A DNA stretch of 64,000 nt from a virus. The notes under the pieces are model-generated. The model worked only from the letters and a program-made list of their open reading frames with translations, searched no databases and had not been told where the DNA came from. Below are positions 43,801-51,956 of this stretch, piece by piece. The stretch spans positions 36,908 through 100,907 of the IMG/VR virus record IMGVR_UViG_3300033145_000692. The stretch is one strand, 5' to 3'. Made by a program: the position numbers and the translations under genes. The stretch's first letter is position 1; each line of letters begins with the position of its first letter.

Positions 43801-44471
43801 GACAGTACAACATCGCCAGATTCGATACCATCAAGGGCTACCAGAGCCGCAAGGATCGTGGTGTTATTGTCGTCGATATCCAATACAGTGGTCTCCTTGG
43901 CGTCCCAAGTCAACGTATACGTATCCGTAGAAGCATTACCCGAATAGGAAATTGTTTGAATTTCGTCAACACCTACATCAGAGGCAACAATGAGGGACTG
44001 GTCAAGACCTGCAAGATCACCTGTGAACTCGACAGTCCAGGGACCTCCACCAGAACCAGTGATGGTCCCATTACCAGCACCTACTGTCGAAAGACCCTCG
44101 AAGGCGGTTTCGACCGTGGCAGCAGAAGCGTCGTACGCAATAGCCGCTGTCATCTGACCATCGAAGGTCAGCTTGAAAGTCTCATCAGCCACACCACTAT
44201 TGTACGTAACAGTCTGCTGTTCGTTCTGAGAAGGATCAGCTACAACAAAAATCTTGGCTGGGTCGTCAATCGCGATCCACAACTCGTCACCAGCAGACAA
44301 CTCGAAACCTGTGATGGTCGTGACACCAGTCGTCCCAACATAAACGATGTCAGAATTACCTGCCGCCGCCTTGATCATAAGACCATTGGAGAGTGTTCGG
44401 GTAGTACTAATAGCGGCTGCCGCAATTTCGGCACCACCATAACCAGTCTTTATTTCACTAAACGCTGTCAT
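40896..44471 (-). CDS. giant repetitive head fibre/decoration protein
   Basis: The 1191-residue protein begins with a capsid-binding-type domain (SDIVYVGTTGVTTITGFELS). Eleven beta repeats of about 85-100 residues follow, each starting DEIQT or NEVQT and containing LTFDGQTT..IAYDA..ATVQAALEAL and GGPWTLTFD. The end is about six 12-13-residue repeats (ATFTPATPTPGN and variants). It lies between connector and portal genes. One copy of the long repeat occurs in the tail tube paralogue. It is likely a fibre on the capsid that binds host or surfaces. It overlaps the portal stop by ATGA. Confidence 0.72.
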   Translation of the reverse strand: MTAFSEIKTGYGGAEIAAAAISTTRTLSNGLMIKAAAGNSDIVYVGTTGVTTITGFELSAGDELWIAIDDPAKIFVVADPSQNEQQTVTYNSGVADETFKLTFDGQMTAAIAYDASAATVETAFEGLSTVGAGNGTITGSGGGPWTVEFTGDLAGLDQSLIVASDVGVDEIQTISYSGNASTDTYTLTWDAKETTVLDIDDNNTTILAALVALDGIESGDVVLSGGPAPGTPVVVTFAGNLDLTDMGAITGVGGTDEIQTVALTSTQAGDVFYITYDGQTTTDIPLDAVAATVQAALVALSNVTAGDIIVTGGAGGPWTLTFDQLLANTNVSEVTGDAGRDEVQTLTLSNTQVGDTFDITYSAATTTPIPYDASAATVEAALEVLGGITAGDVVVSGSAGGPYTLSFDATLGFTDLAQVTAIAGTHEVQTLTLSGTIIGDTFAITWGGETTTDIPYDAAAGTVQTALEVFSGIDTDDCVVTGSAGGPYTLTFGELLGYAAQTEVTAVGGTDEIQTITLASTIAGDSFYVTYDGQTTDDIAYDAAAATVQTALEGLSNVTAGDILVTGSAGGPWTLTFDQLLENTDVSEVTGDAGTDEIQTITLGSTVAGDTFDITYDAQTTAMIAYDADAATVQAALEALSNIAPADVVVTGAAGGPYTLTFDALLGFTDLSEVTGTAGTNEVQSVTIDSDATGGTYTLTWDGNTTGTIAFDASTTDVKDALEALAGITVGDLTVTGTAPAWEVEFGVNLKQQPISAITGSGVLLSGRTVTITETVPGVVAVDEVQTVSIPSDTTGGSFTLTYAGQTTGAIQFDDTFGTLDSLLEALSNIGAGDVVVSGGPGPDTDWVVTFATLLAGADIDAMTADGALLTGSDVTVIETQSGGGGNNEIQTVSIPATVTGGTFTLTYNGQTTSTIAYNASAGVVQASLIALTNIGDSDMSVTGTAPEWACEFQGALADTGVVQMGGDGTLLSGKTVTITETVKGVAAVNETQTINIPNDSDSGSFTLTFDGQGPTGAITYDDVAADIKTALELLSNIDTVAVTGGAGPGTDWVVEFQGTNAATDVALMTADSTLLLGGTPVIAEETPGNTATFTPATPTPGNDATFTPATPTPGNEATVTPATSTEGHTATITPATSIAGHAATFTPATSVAGNALTVSVAETKKGATKTVTIVETVEASKESKFSWVGQ

Positions 44472-46237
44472 GTCTGTTTCCCTTTGCCGCGAGTGCGGTC
44501 ATTAGTGGTGTCTTGAAGTGTGGTATCCCGACTAAGCTCCTTCTCTTCCGTACCTGAATTGGTATTGTCATCCAAATCGACAATCCCCCGTGAACCCGGG
44601 GTAGGTGGTGCCGAATCAAGGACACCTTGGTGTTCTGCGATTGCCATCAGCCTGGCAATGTGATCTTTTCTCGCCTGAAGGTATTCATTATCAGGGAAAC
44701 CAAGGGCGATTGATGCTAGTTGCTCACCAACAAGACCAGCCTCCTTAGCAGCGATGATAATTTCTGGGTTAGCAGTCGTGAACTTGGCTGCATCAACCTC
44801 GGTACTGATTTTCTTGAGTATGTCTGGGCTCACCTTACCACCGAGCAGAGTTGAAACCACCGTCTTCCAAAGCTCCTTCTGAGCCACCTTACTTGGGGTG
44901 TTGGTAATAATCTCACTCAGCTTGGTTGCCTCGGTTACACGGTCTAGGTCGCTCTTCAAACTGTATCGGTTAGGGTATTTGACAGTAGCTATCTGACGTT
45001 TCTGTGGAATTGTCTGCTCATACGCAGCCCAGAACTCCACTATCTGACGTTCGGCAGCTTCGAGCTTCATACCGATGTAACTCAGACCAGCTTCCAAGCC
45101 ACGGTTGTCCATTCCCTTTGATTCAGCAGAGGCACGACCAGCAAGTGTTTGCACCGCGAGATTGACCAAATTCTTGATGTCAGCTTTCATCTTTTCCTGG
45201 AGAGCCATTGACGCCATCAGTGGTTCACTCGACGGATGGATGAAACCAGGTCGATCTGTATTGAGATTGTATCGTCTTCCTTGAGTTGTCCCGACTTTCA
45301 CCTCGTTGTCATGGGCACTTTGCCCACCGGCTGTTGCCGTCCCATCAGGATTGGCTGCCATCTTTAAGTGACCACCGACCGCTCGAATATCAGATTGTTC
45401 GGTATAGAATGGGAAGTTTGAGGACAGGGCGTACCCAACATCACTGGATGTCAGGTTAAGTAGAGCGATCTGGTACTCGCAAACATCAACGAGTAAACTC
45501 TGTCCGATGTCAAGAAGAACAAACGGTATTCGTTCCAGGTCGAGTTGGATTGGACCTGAAGCATTACCGTTTCTGTCGACCAGTTCATCTTCATAATTGT
45601 AGAACTGGATCATCACCTTACCACCCTCTTTCCAGAGGTGGCGATAGCGACTGACTTCTTCTTTTGGGAGTCCCGTAGCATTGTCGTATTTGACAACTCT
45701 GTCACGAAGCAACAGGGCAGTAAACTCGGCTGGATGCTCAGGATCAGTACAAGAGTAAGACAGGATATCCTCTATCTTGTACGAATACAGGTATGGGCGA
45801 AAGTTTCCAGCTTGTGCTAGTGTAGCATCATTGGATGTAGTCGGAGCATCCACGAAAATACCGCACCGACCCATAATGAGCATCTCTTCAAGGACTTGTT
45901 GACCCATGAACCCAGACATACTCGAACCACGCATATCAACGCCCATGTTGCGACCGGCAACTGCCTTATGATACGCATCACTACCACCATGGCGGACAAC
46001 GTCGGACATGGGTTGGAAGAGCGAATTTCTGATATCACAAAGGGTTGATTTGGCAAATGCTGGACTTGGCGTGATAGACTTACGGAGGGCAAATTCTGCA
46101 TTGTCTTCCCGGGAGGTGTACTTCATCAGGTACTGTTCCCTGAAAGCCTCACCGCCAGCATAGGTCAACCGGAACTTTGTCCAGGACGTACTGTTCGTAT
46201 AGTAGCTCGGGAGCCGGAAATTCGTGATACTATCCAT
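44468..46237 (-). CDS. portal protein
   Basis: The 589-residue product has the length and style of a phage portal. Residues about 40-120 are helical, then QVLEEMLIMGRCGIFVDAPT and YSYKIEDILSY, a wing region, and a long stem helix. It ends in a charged, disordered tail (EEKELSRDTTLQDTTN). Its place directly after the large terminase gene supports the call. The portal is the dodecameric DNA channel at the capsid vertex. Confidence 0.82.
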   Translation of the reverse strand: MDSITNFRLPSYYTNSTSWTKFRLTYAGGEAFREQYLMKYTSREDNAEFALRKSITPSPAFAKSTLCDIRNSLFQPMSDVVRHGGSDAYHKAVAGRNMGVDMRGSSMSGFMGQQVLEEMLIMGRCGIFVDAPTTSNDATLAQAGNFRPYLYSYKIEDILSYSCTDPEHPAEFTALLLRDRVVKYDNATGLPKEEVSRYRHLWKEGGKVMIQFYNYEDELVDRNGNASGPIQLDLERIPFVLLDIGQSLLVDVCEYQIALLNLTSSDVGYALSSNFPFYTEQSDIRAVGGHLKMAANPDGTATAGGQSAHDNEVKVGTTQGRRYNLNTDRPGFIHPSSEPLMASMALQEKMKADIKNLVNLAVQTLAGRASAESKGMDNRGLEAGLSYIGMKLEAAERQIVEFWAAYEQTIPQKRQIATVKYPNRYSLKSDLDRVTEATKLSEIITNTPSKVAQKELWKTVVSTLLGGKVSPDILKKISTEVDAAKFTTANPEIIIAAKEAGLVGEQLASIALGFPDNEYLQARKDHIARLMAIAEHQGVLDSAPPTPGSRGIVDLDDNTNSGTEEKELSRDTTLQDTTNDRTRGKGKQT

Positions 46238-46248
46238 GGTAACCCCTG

Positions 46249-47943
46249 TTAAAGAAACTTGGCCACATCTTCGCCACTGACTTGACTCGCCGCAAGGGGT
46301 AGAGCAATTTCACTGTACACACGTGCCAGAGCATAATGGTCAGCCGCAGTTGATATGTACTTTGCAATAAGGTCGTCGCCTTGTCGCTTTCGCTGGTCCT
46401 CTGTTGTCCCTGAACGAACATACGTCCTGACAGGAGCCTTGAGATGTTCACGGTACTCAAGAGAAACGTCACGCGGTAATGAGATGCGTCTGGGTTTCCT
46501 GAAACGCCCTAAAGCAGCACTGAACCAATTTGACCGATCAACTGTCGCAATCGGCGCATAATCACCATCATCAGCGATCGAGATTTCCTTGGCAGTCGGA
46601 CCCCGTCGAAATCGACAAAGTGTCACGTACGAAGGGAAACGACGAGCGAATCTCCGGGCTTCCATGATCTGAGGGTCTGCGTCAACAACACAATGTTGAA
46701 TCTGCCACTCTCTCATCATGATATCGAGTTGATTCCAGTCTTCTTCATGGAACTTTGTCTGGAAAAGTACCTTCGCCTTGGCACCCACGTTCAAGTCGAT
46801 GGTCATTTGGTCGAAAAACCATTCGGTGATTTCGACATAGTTCCATTTCCCTTGATCCACTCCCATCGTGATCAAACGCCCACATCCAACTTGAGGTCGT
46901 TCATCTTCTTTTGTATGGGGTCCGAGACAAGCATCAATATCCTCGTCAACAAGTCTCGCACCATCTCCGATGAATGGTTGTCCAAGCTTCGAGTTGTGAA
47001 ACTCGATGTTGGCTGCTTCGTCTCCGAAACCTTTGAAGTGAGATACAACCAACTCACCAGGTGTTACCGTGTACGAATAAAGTTGATTTACGTTGAATCC
47101 GCGTACATCTGGGTTGCTATTCTTGTTAGTGACGTTCCATGTCGCTTTGCTGAGCCATTCTGGCTTCCCAAGATGCTCCAACTTACCTCCACACTCCTTA
47201 CATTTCAGGAAAGACTCTGCACAACGAACGTCATGGACACCTTCACCAATAATCTCGACACAGTCTGGCCAGATCAACTCAGTTAGGCGGCTACAACATG
47301 GGCACTGAAAGACGAAATGCTCTTGAGTACTCGTCATGTACAGTTTGTGGATACCATAGTTTGGGACAGTGGGAGTGGAAATACCCCATACCGTCTTTTG
47401 AAGGTGTCCATCCAAACGAGTCAGTGCTAAGTTGATAGCCCGTTGACTCATTTCGTCGACCTCATCCAACAGAAGGACTGAGACCGGAACTGATTTAAGG
47501 TTGGAGTCACCACGGCTACCACGAATGTAGAGCGTATTAGACCCAGCCTGTTTGAGTTCTATTGAGTTGGTGTCAGTGAATATCGAGTTGAGGTAGGGAC
47601 TGTCTTTCAAAGCCGGGTTGAAACGAGCTTTAGAGAAGTCACTGGCGTTTCGAGTCGTCGGCAAGACATACAGGACATCTTGACGGAGAAGATCAATCGT
47701 GTAGAATGCAAGATTGATCAGAACCTCAGTGACACCCAACTGGGCTCCCTTCATCGTGTAGTTGACGGAAGCCTTCGAGTTGTGCATCTCCCTGACCCAA
47801 GGATGGTATTTTGCCGAGAACGGACCTGGGAAATCCCCAATCATGATACGTCGCTTGTTCGCCCACCTTAGACACGACGTGAGCGATTGGCTCTGGAGCC
47901 CATCCGCGATCTGCATCATCAATTCTTGGAGCAGGGTGTTCAT
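46249..47943 (-). CDS. terL: terminase large subunit (GpA-like)
   Basis: The 564-residue product has an N-terminal ATPase: a Walker A-like loop NYTMKGAQLGVTE and Walker B VSVLLLDEVDEM. A Zn-ribbon follows (CPCCSRL with CKECGG), then a C-terminal nuclease domain with GVDQGK and VVDADPQ acidic residues. Terminases of the GpA family package DNA into the prohead and cut it. The ATG is fused to the preceding stop (TAATG). Confidence 0.9.
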   Translation of the reverse strand: MNTLLQELMMQIADGLQSQSLTSCLRWANKRRIMIGDFPGPFSAKYHPWVREMHNSKASVNYTMKGAQLGVTEVLINLAFYTIDLLRQDVLYVLPTTRNASDFSKARFNPALKDSPYLNSIFTDTNSIELKQAGSNTLYIRGSRGDSNLKSVPVSVLLLDEVDEMSQRAINLALTRLDGHLQKTVWGISTPTVPNYGIHKLYMTSTQEHFVFQCPCCSRLTELIWPDCVEIIGEGVHDVRCAESFLKCKECGGKLEHLGKPEWLSKATWNVTNKNSNPDVRGFNVNQLYSYTVTPGELVVSHFKGFGDEAANIEFHNSKLGQPFIGDGARLVDEDIDACLGPHTKEDERPQVGCGRLITMGVDQGKWNYVEITEWFFDQMTIDLNVGAKAKVLFQTKFHEEDWNQLDIMMREWQIQHCVVDADPQIMEARRFARRFPSYVTLCRFRRGPTAKEISIADDGDYAPIATVDRSNWFSAALGRFRKPRRISLPRDVSLEYREHLKAPVRTYVRSGTTEDQRKRQGDDLIAKYISTAADHYALARVYSEIALPLAASQVSGEDVAKFL

Positions 47944-48113
47944 TAGGTCATTTTTGGTTGGTGCTTACCCATCGTCCCATGGGTGTCGTCTACTTCCCCG
48001 AAATCCTCTTCTTGATCCTCCACCAAATCAGCTTCCTGATCAAGGAATGGAACAGCTTCATCAAGATCGCTTTCATCGTCTCCCCTGTGATAATTAGTGT
48101 ATTTAGTGGTCAA
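47943..48113 (-). CDS. small acidic protein before terminase
   Basis: A frame of 56 codons ends in TAATG with the terminase start. The product is acidic (DDESDLDEAVPFLDQEADLV). TTG 48113 is the likely start, though no ribosome-binding site is visible. Translational coupling to the large terminase is its most notable feature. Confidence 0.45.
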   Translation of the reverse strand: MTTKYTNYHRGDDESDLDEAVPFLDQEADLVEDQEEDFGEVDDTHGTMGKHQPKMT

Positions 48114-48134
48114 AGGTTGGCAGAGTAACTTTCC

Positions 48135-48188
48135 GGTTCTTCAAGGCTCCCCTGCCCGACCCTGCCTCGGGTAGAGCCTTGAAGAACC
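48135..48188. repeat. 15-bp inverted repeat with inner stem
   Basis: GGTTCTTCAAGGCTC and GAGCCTTGAAGAACC are perfect complements, with CCCGA/TCGGG inside the loop. The structure lies between the lysis-type genes and the packaging genes. No T-run follows on the minus strand. Confidence 0.85.
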
Positions 48189-48210
48189 GACTCCATATTG
48201 AAATGGAGTC
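48189..48210. repeat. 8-bp hairpin adjoining the large one
   Basis: GACTCCAT/ATGGAGTC with a 6-base loop abuts the 48135-48188 structure, giving two stacked hairpins just after the stop of the thioredoxin-like gene. Confidence 0.8.
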
Positions 48211-48219
48211 CGGTTTGAG

Positions 48220-48654
48220 TTAGCCGAGCAAGAGTGGCAACACGATGGCGAGGAGCTTCACTAGAATGAGGATCAGAGCAGTGATCGACGAAGTTCGTTC
48301 GACCTCCACACCGTTTTCAAGCATAATGAAGGTGGGCGTCTGTGTGATGCTATGCTTGCGAACAAGCTCGGGGTTTGAATGGAAGTCGATCTCCGTGACC
48401 TTCACACCTTGTAATCGGATCGCTCTGACTTTGGGCTTGGCATCCTTGCAAGGCTGGCAGTTCTTCATTGTGAAGAAGAGCACTTCTCTCGAAGGGCAAC
48501 AGCCATCATTGGGGTCACACGGAGGTTTCACGTCAGGCTGTACCACTTGTTCATGGGGTTTGCTATCGACAGAGACGCCGATCTTCAACCCACCACATGA
48601 AGCCATCAGAAGTACAGCCGGAATCAAGAGAAGAAGGTATCTACGTTGAAACAT
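48220..48654 (-). CDS. thioredoxin-like lipoprotein
   Basis: The 144-residue product has a signal peptide with lipobox LLMASC (Cys20). The thioredoxin active site is NCQPCKD (Cys66, Cys69), followed by the cis-Pro loop TQTPTFIML (Pro107). The C-terminus is a membrane helix (ALILILVKLLAIVLPLLLG). It would be an envelope-anchored dithiol oxidoreductase. AAGGAGGG precedes the ATG. Envelope remodelling before lysis or superinfection control are possible roles. Confidence 0.75.
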   Translation of the reverse strand: MFQRRYLLLLIPAVLLMASCGGLKIGVSVDSKPHEQVVQPDVKPPCDPNDGCCPSREVLFFTMKNCQPCKDAKPKVRAIRLQGVKVTEIDFHSNPELVRKHSITQTPTFIMLENGVEVERTSSITALILILVKLLAIVLPLLLG

Positions 48655-48666
48655 TGGACCCTCCTT

Positions 48667-49167
48667 TTATTCGATCTCTTCAACCTGGGGAGCCGGTTGG
48701 GCAACGGGGACCACAACAACCTGCGGAGCCGGGGGTGCGACGGGAGCCGGGGGTGCGACGGGAGCCGGGGGTGCGACGGGAGCCGGGGGTACCGGTTCAA
48801 GCATCCTCTCAAAGGCTTCCAGTTCGGAGCGGACCATCATACGTCCCTCAGCCATTGCAAGCTTGATTTTCAGAAGCTTGTCGAACAAGTCGGACATATC
48901 CGCGAGAATATCCTTGTCATTCCCCCTCAACCTCTGTACTACCATACTAATCTTGGAAGCCATCCCAGAGTAGTCCCCAACAGCATACGACAAAAAGACC
49001 TCAGGAAGTTCCTTGAAACCCATCTCCGAAAGCTTGTTCGCCAAATGGGCAGCTTCCCGACGACGGTTTTCGATGGCTGTGTCAACACGGAAAAGCCACC
49101 TGATGCCAAAATACGCGCTGGCACACGCAAGAACGATGCAGACGAGGTGTATCAACGAAATAGTCAT
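48667..49167 (-). CDS. membrane protein with Pro-Ala repeat tail
   Basis: The 166-residue product has an N-terminal membrane helix (IHLVCIVLACASAYFGIRWL), a helical middle and a C-terminal tail of repeated APVAPP, encoded by an 18-bp DNA repeat (about 48725-48790). The tail may span the periplasm, as in some spanin-like or TonB-like proteins. This is only a structural analogy. Confidence 0.6.
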   Translation of the reverse strand: MTISLIHLVCIVLACASAYFGIRWLFRVDTAIENRRREAAHLANKLSEMGFKELPEVFLSYAVGDYSGMASKISMVVQRLRGNDKDILADMSDLFDKLLKIKLAMAEGRMMVRSELEAFERMLEPVPPAPVAPPAPVAPPAPVAPPAPQVVVVPVAQPAPQVEEIE

Positions 49168-49183
49168 GTTCTCTCCTTTGAGA

Positions 49184-49827
49184 TTACCCTACTGAGAAAT
49201 TCAGTGTTGGGCTTGTGTAGTGTTTCTTAACAAACGAATCACGGACTCTTGCAGCTTCTTCTGGTGTATCATAACGACCAAGAATGAGTTGTTTCTTGTC
49301 TTTATTGGCTGAAGATACCCAGTAACCTCGAAACCAGTATACACCAATAAAGCCGCTGGTGTTATTTGAAAACTTCCGCCGATTTTCAGATTGGACAGTC
49401 CTGGTAGTCCATCGACAGTTTTCAGGTGAGTAACCTTTATTATTGTCGATACGGTCAAGAGTTAAACCATCTTGGTAACCATTAGCTTTGGACCACTCAC
49501 AAAAAACTTCAGGATTGGACCATTCATCACAAACAGTAATACCTTGTCCACCATATTTTTCATAGGCTTCATCAGATGGGTTAGTGCATCTGTATGTTAT
49601 CAAAAGCCAAATACGATAGCATCTGGTCTTACCAAAACCGTGTGATGTATTCTGTTCCTTTGAAAACAACCACAAGATTTGGACCGCCCATTCTCAATAC
49701 CATCAACACGGACTATTCGTTTAGTCCCACAGACACAGAGTAATGGTACATATTTTCGGCTTTGCTTACCTTTTAGAAAAGGTTCGCCAATGACCGTCCA
49801 ACGTCCAAACTTGTCGCCTATCTTCAT
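49184..49827 (-). pseudogene. HNH/AP2 endonuclease split by a -1 frameshift
   Basis: The first frame starts at ATG 49827 with a FGRWTVIGEPF...CVCGTKR...SCGCF module that normally opens HNH/AP2 homing endonucleases. The rest lies in the -1 frame (49184-49675): YEKYGGQGITVCDEW, LTLDRIDNNKGYSPENCRW and an AP2 domain SGFIGVYWFRGYW. The two join seamlessly at TGTTTTC (TTTT at 49663-49666). It is a mutation, a sequencing slip in a T-run, or programmed frameshifting. Confidence 0.75.
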
Positions 49828-50519
49828 AGCTTCCTCTGTTTGGGAGCTTTCTTGTCAAGATGCTCACGCTTGTACTCTTGGGCAAAACCAAGACCACCCC
49901 CAACAAGACCCCCCAACAGAATAAGAAGCCAAGGGAGTCCCGAATTCTCAGGTTCGGGTTCAGGTTGGGGTACAATCTCCGGAGGTCCTATAGGAAGGTC
50001 CGGCGACGGTTCAGGTAGGGGCTGCGGCTGCGGCTGCGGCTGCGGATGCTGCTTGAAAGGGCAGTACCTATTCCGTCGCAGTAGTTTCAAACATCCCCAA
50101 CTAGTCTTGTCTTTTAAGTCCCCACAGATACCATGGAAGAGAGCTTCGGAAGTCATCGGGACATTGTCGTTCCAAAACTCAGAACAGATCACCCCCTCCC
50201 CATTCTGAATCCTAATGCAAGGTAAACCTGGCATACCTTCGGCATACCGATCGTACCGAACCTGGTCCGTAGTGTACTCGTTGTAGTGGACTTGTTTCTT
50301 CAGATTGGCAAGTCCTTCGTTCGTCTTGAACCACACTTTCAACTCTTGGAACTTCAGATCGTTGGTGTCGCCAAAAAGACTGACGTACCAAGTAGTCTGA
50401 TCCTGAGGAAGCGTGACAATACGTTCCTGGACTGTGATTACCCCATCGCTGGCTGCTACAGTCAGTCCGACAGGGAGTATCACAATACACAGGAGAAACA
50501 AAGCAATCAACTTTTTCAT
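49824..50519 (-). CDS. exported protein, possibly thioredoxin-fold, with C-terminal anchor
   Basis: The 231-residue product has a signal peptide (MKKLIALFLLCIVILPVGLT). A middle domain (TTWYVSLFGDTNDLKFQEL, GMPGLPCIRIQNGEGVICSE) has a possible thioredoxin-like cis-Pro loop. A PQ repeat linker and a Gly-rich membrane helix (LPWLLILLGGLVGGGLGF) end it. Overlaps tie it to the HNH and cysteine-peptidase genes. An envelope role is likely. Confidence 0.55.
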   Translation of the reverse strand: MKKLIALFLLCIVILPVGLTVAASDGVITVQERIVTLPQDQTTWYVSLFGDTNDLKFQELKVWFKTNEGLANLKKQVHYNEYTTDQVRYDRYAEGMPGLPCIRIQNGEGVICSEFWNDNVPMTSEALFHGICGDLKDKTSWGCLKLLRRNRYCPFKQHPQPQPQPQPLPEPSPDLPIGPPEIVPQPEPEPENSGLPWLLILLGGLVGGGLGFAQEYKREHLDKKAPKQRKL

Positions 50520-51151
50520 TGTTTCCTCTTACTGTAAGGTAAAGGCGGCGGGGGACTGTAGACAGGTGTTACAGCCCAACTGTTACTGTTCTTCCATTCA
50601 GAAATGAAAGATTCCCGAGGAACCCACTTGATTTCATCAGGGGAGTTGTTGTTTAGGATACCTGCCCGTTCCCCATCCAAATGGACAAGAATGACCATGT
50701 GTACCCCTCCCTTAATGGTGACACCACAACCTCTCCGGGTTGAGACCGCCCATTCAAGAAAGGACACGTCGTTCTCTTGTGAAGTGTACGCATATCGGAC
50801 TCCCTCTGCATCGAACCTGGCAGCGAGGTTGGTTGCCCACTCGCCATCAGAATAAGTTCGACGCCATCGGTCTGCAAGATCATACTTCTCTTGCCACCTG
50901 AAAAGCATCACCATCGAAGCATGAACACAGGAGCCCTCACCCTGAGGACCAAGCCAATTCTTCTCACGGAAGACTTGTTCGATACTGATCGTTGGGTACT
51001 CTTCAGTAAGGGGCGGGTACACATTTACTGGGTGATTGACTGGGTGATTGATCATCGGGACATTCGCAATGTCACCAAAATCAATTGTTAGGCTCTCATC
51101 ACACCCTACCGTCAATGCAAGCAGCAAGACTGCTGCAAAAAGTTTCCTCAT
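50516..51151 (-). CDS. lipoprotein papain-like cysteine peptidase
   Basis: The 211-residue product has lipobox LALTVGC. A papain/C39-like catalytic set follows: Cys in GPQGEGSCVHASMVML, His in GGVHMVILVHLDG and Asn/Asp in ILNNNSPDEIKW. ATG 51151 has GGAGG 5 bases upstream and overlaps the next stop (ATGA). It could be a cell-wall or membrane-protein hydrolase used in lysis. Confidence 0.7.
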   Translation of the reverse strand: MRKLFAAVLLLALTVGCDESLTIDFGDIANVPMINHPVNHPVNVYPPLTEEYPTISIEQVFREKNWLGPQGEGSCVHASMVMLFRWQEKYDLADRWRRTYSDGEWATNLAARFDAEGVRYAYTSQENDVSFLEWAVSTRRGCGVTIKGGVHMVILVHLDGERAGILNNNSPDEIKWVPRESFISEWKNSNSWAVTPVYSPPPPLPYSKRKQ

Positions 51152-51720
51152 AGAATCCTCCGGGGACATAAGAGTGTTTTGTCTCCCCTCTCATAACGTA
51201 CCAGCTTGTTGGGATTCCACCTCGAAGCGTTATCAGTTCTGAGAAGTCCAATTCGCCTATGTGAAGCGGCGACTAGCTCGCTGCAAAACAGCGAGGACAA
51301 GTCCTCTTCATGTAATTTCGATTCGATCCACGAGAGACTGACTGTCGCTGTTCGCATCCCTCCGAGTTTGTCATAGGGAATACCAACTTTATCTAGGAGG
51401 AATTTGTTGAGACGATTTGCCTCGTTGACATACAATTGACGGTAGATCGGATAGAGCCATGCTCTCCCACTATAGTACGTCAATCTGTCTTCAAGTTTGA
51501 CGGCCTGGACACCTTTGAAAGGTTTCTTCTGGATCACACATGGAATATTCGAGAGCATAGTCGACTCGAAGAGAAGTTTCTCGCCATCATACTCGCCAAT
51601 GACACCCACATGCGAAATACTCCAAAATGGCAATCCATAAGTTACCAGATTGACCAGAATGCTATGACGACCAAAGCCTGAAAATCCAACTATGTCACCT
51701 ACTTTATACTCTACCATCAT
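51148..51720 (-). CDS. YiiX/NlpC-P60-like permuted papain-fold protein
   Basis: The 190-residue product has an N-terminal VGDIVGFSG strand, ISHVGVIGEYDG (His) and SLFCSELVAASH (Cys). This His-before-Cys order marks circularly permuted NlpC/P60 proteins of the YiiX/YebB type. Such enzymes cut amide bonds in cell-wall peptides or lipids. It may be the endolysin of this phage. The genes overlap in a chain. Confidence 0.7.
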   Translation of the reverse strand: MMVEYKVGDIVGFSGFGRHSILVNLVTYGLPFWSISHVGVIGEYDGEKLLFESTMLSNIPCVIQKKPFKGVQAVKLEDRLTYYSGRAWLYPIYRQLYVNEANRLNKFLLDKVGIPYDKLGGMRTATVSLSWIESKLHEEDLSSLFCSELVAASHRRIGLLRTDNASRWNPNKLVRYERGDKTLLCPRRIL

Positions 51721-51898
51721 TCGTCTCTTTCAAGTAGGAGTAAGACTGGACTCGTTGTGATCTTCCAGACCAGCGTGTTGTGTCCTTGGCGAAACACTCT
51801 TCACATCGTCTCTCATTGGAGAAACGTATTTCGTTACCACAAGAACAGAGGTTCAACTTTTCAGGCATACTGGACTTTGTTTGAGGTGCCACTAACAT
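51704..51898 (-). CDS. small zinc-ribbon protein
   Basis: The product has NLCSCGNEIRFSNERRCEEC, four Cys in two pairs. Start codons at 51898 and 51868 are both possible; neither has a strong ribosome-binding site. It overlaps the next gene by 17 bases. DNA or RNA binding is conceivable. Confidence 0.5.
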   Translation of the reverse strand: MLVAPQTKSSMPEKLNLCSCGNEIRFSNERRCEECFAKDTTRWSGRSQRVQSYSYLKETNDGRV

Positions 51899-51956
51899 AG
51901 GTCGAACCAACGTTCCTTGTATTAAACTCTCCGATCGCAAGCAACCGGAGGAAGTA

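Noticed and set aside
43671-44516. 281-residue frame antisense to the repetitive fibre
   Set aside because: Its repeats mirror the fibre DNA repeats and it has no protein-like motifs or start site.
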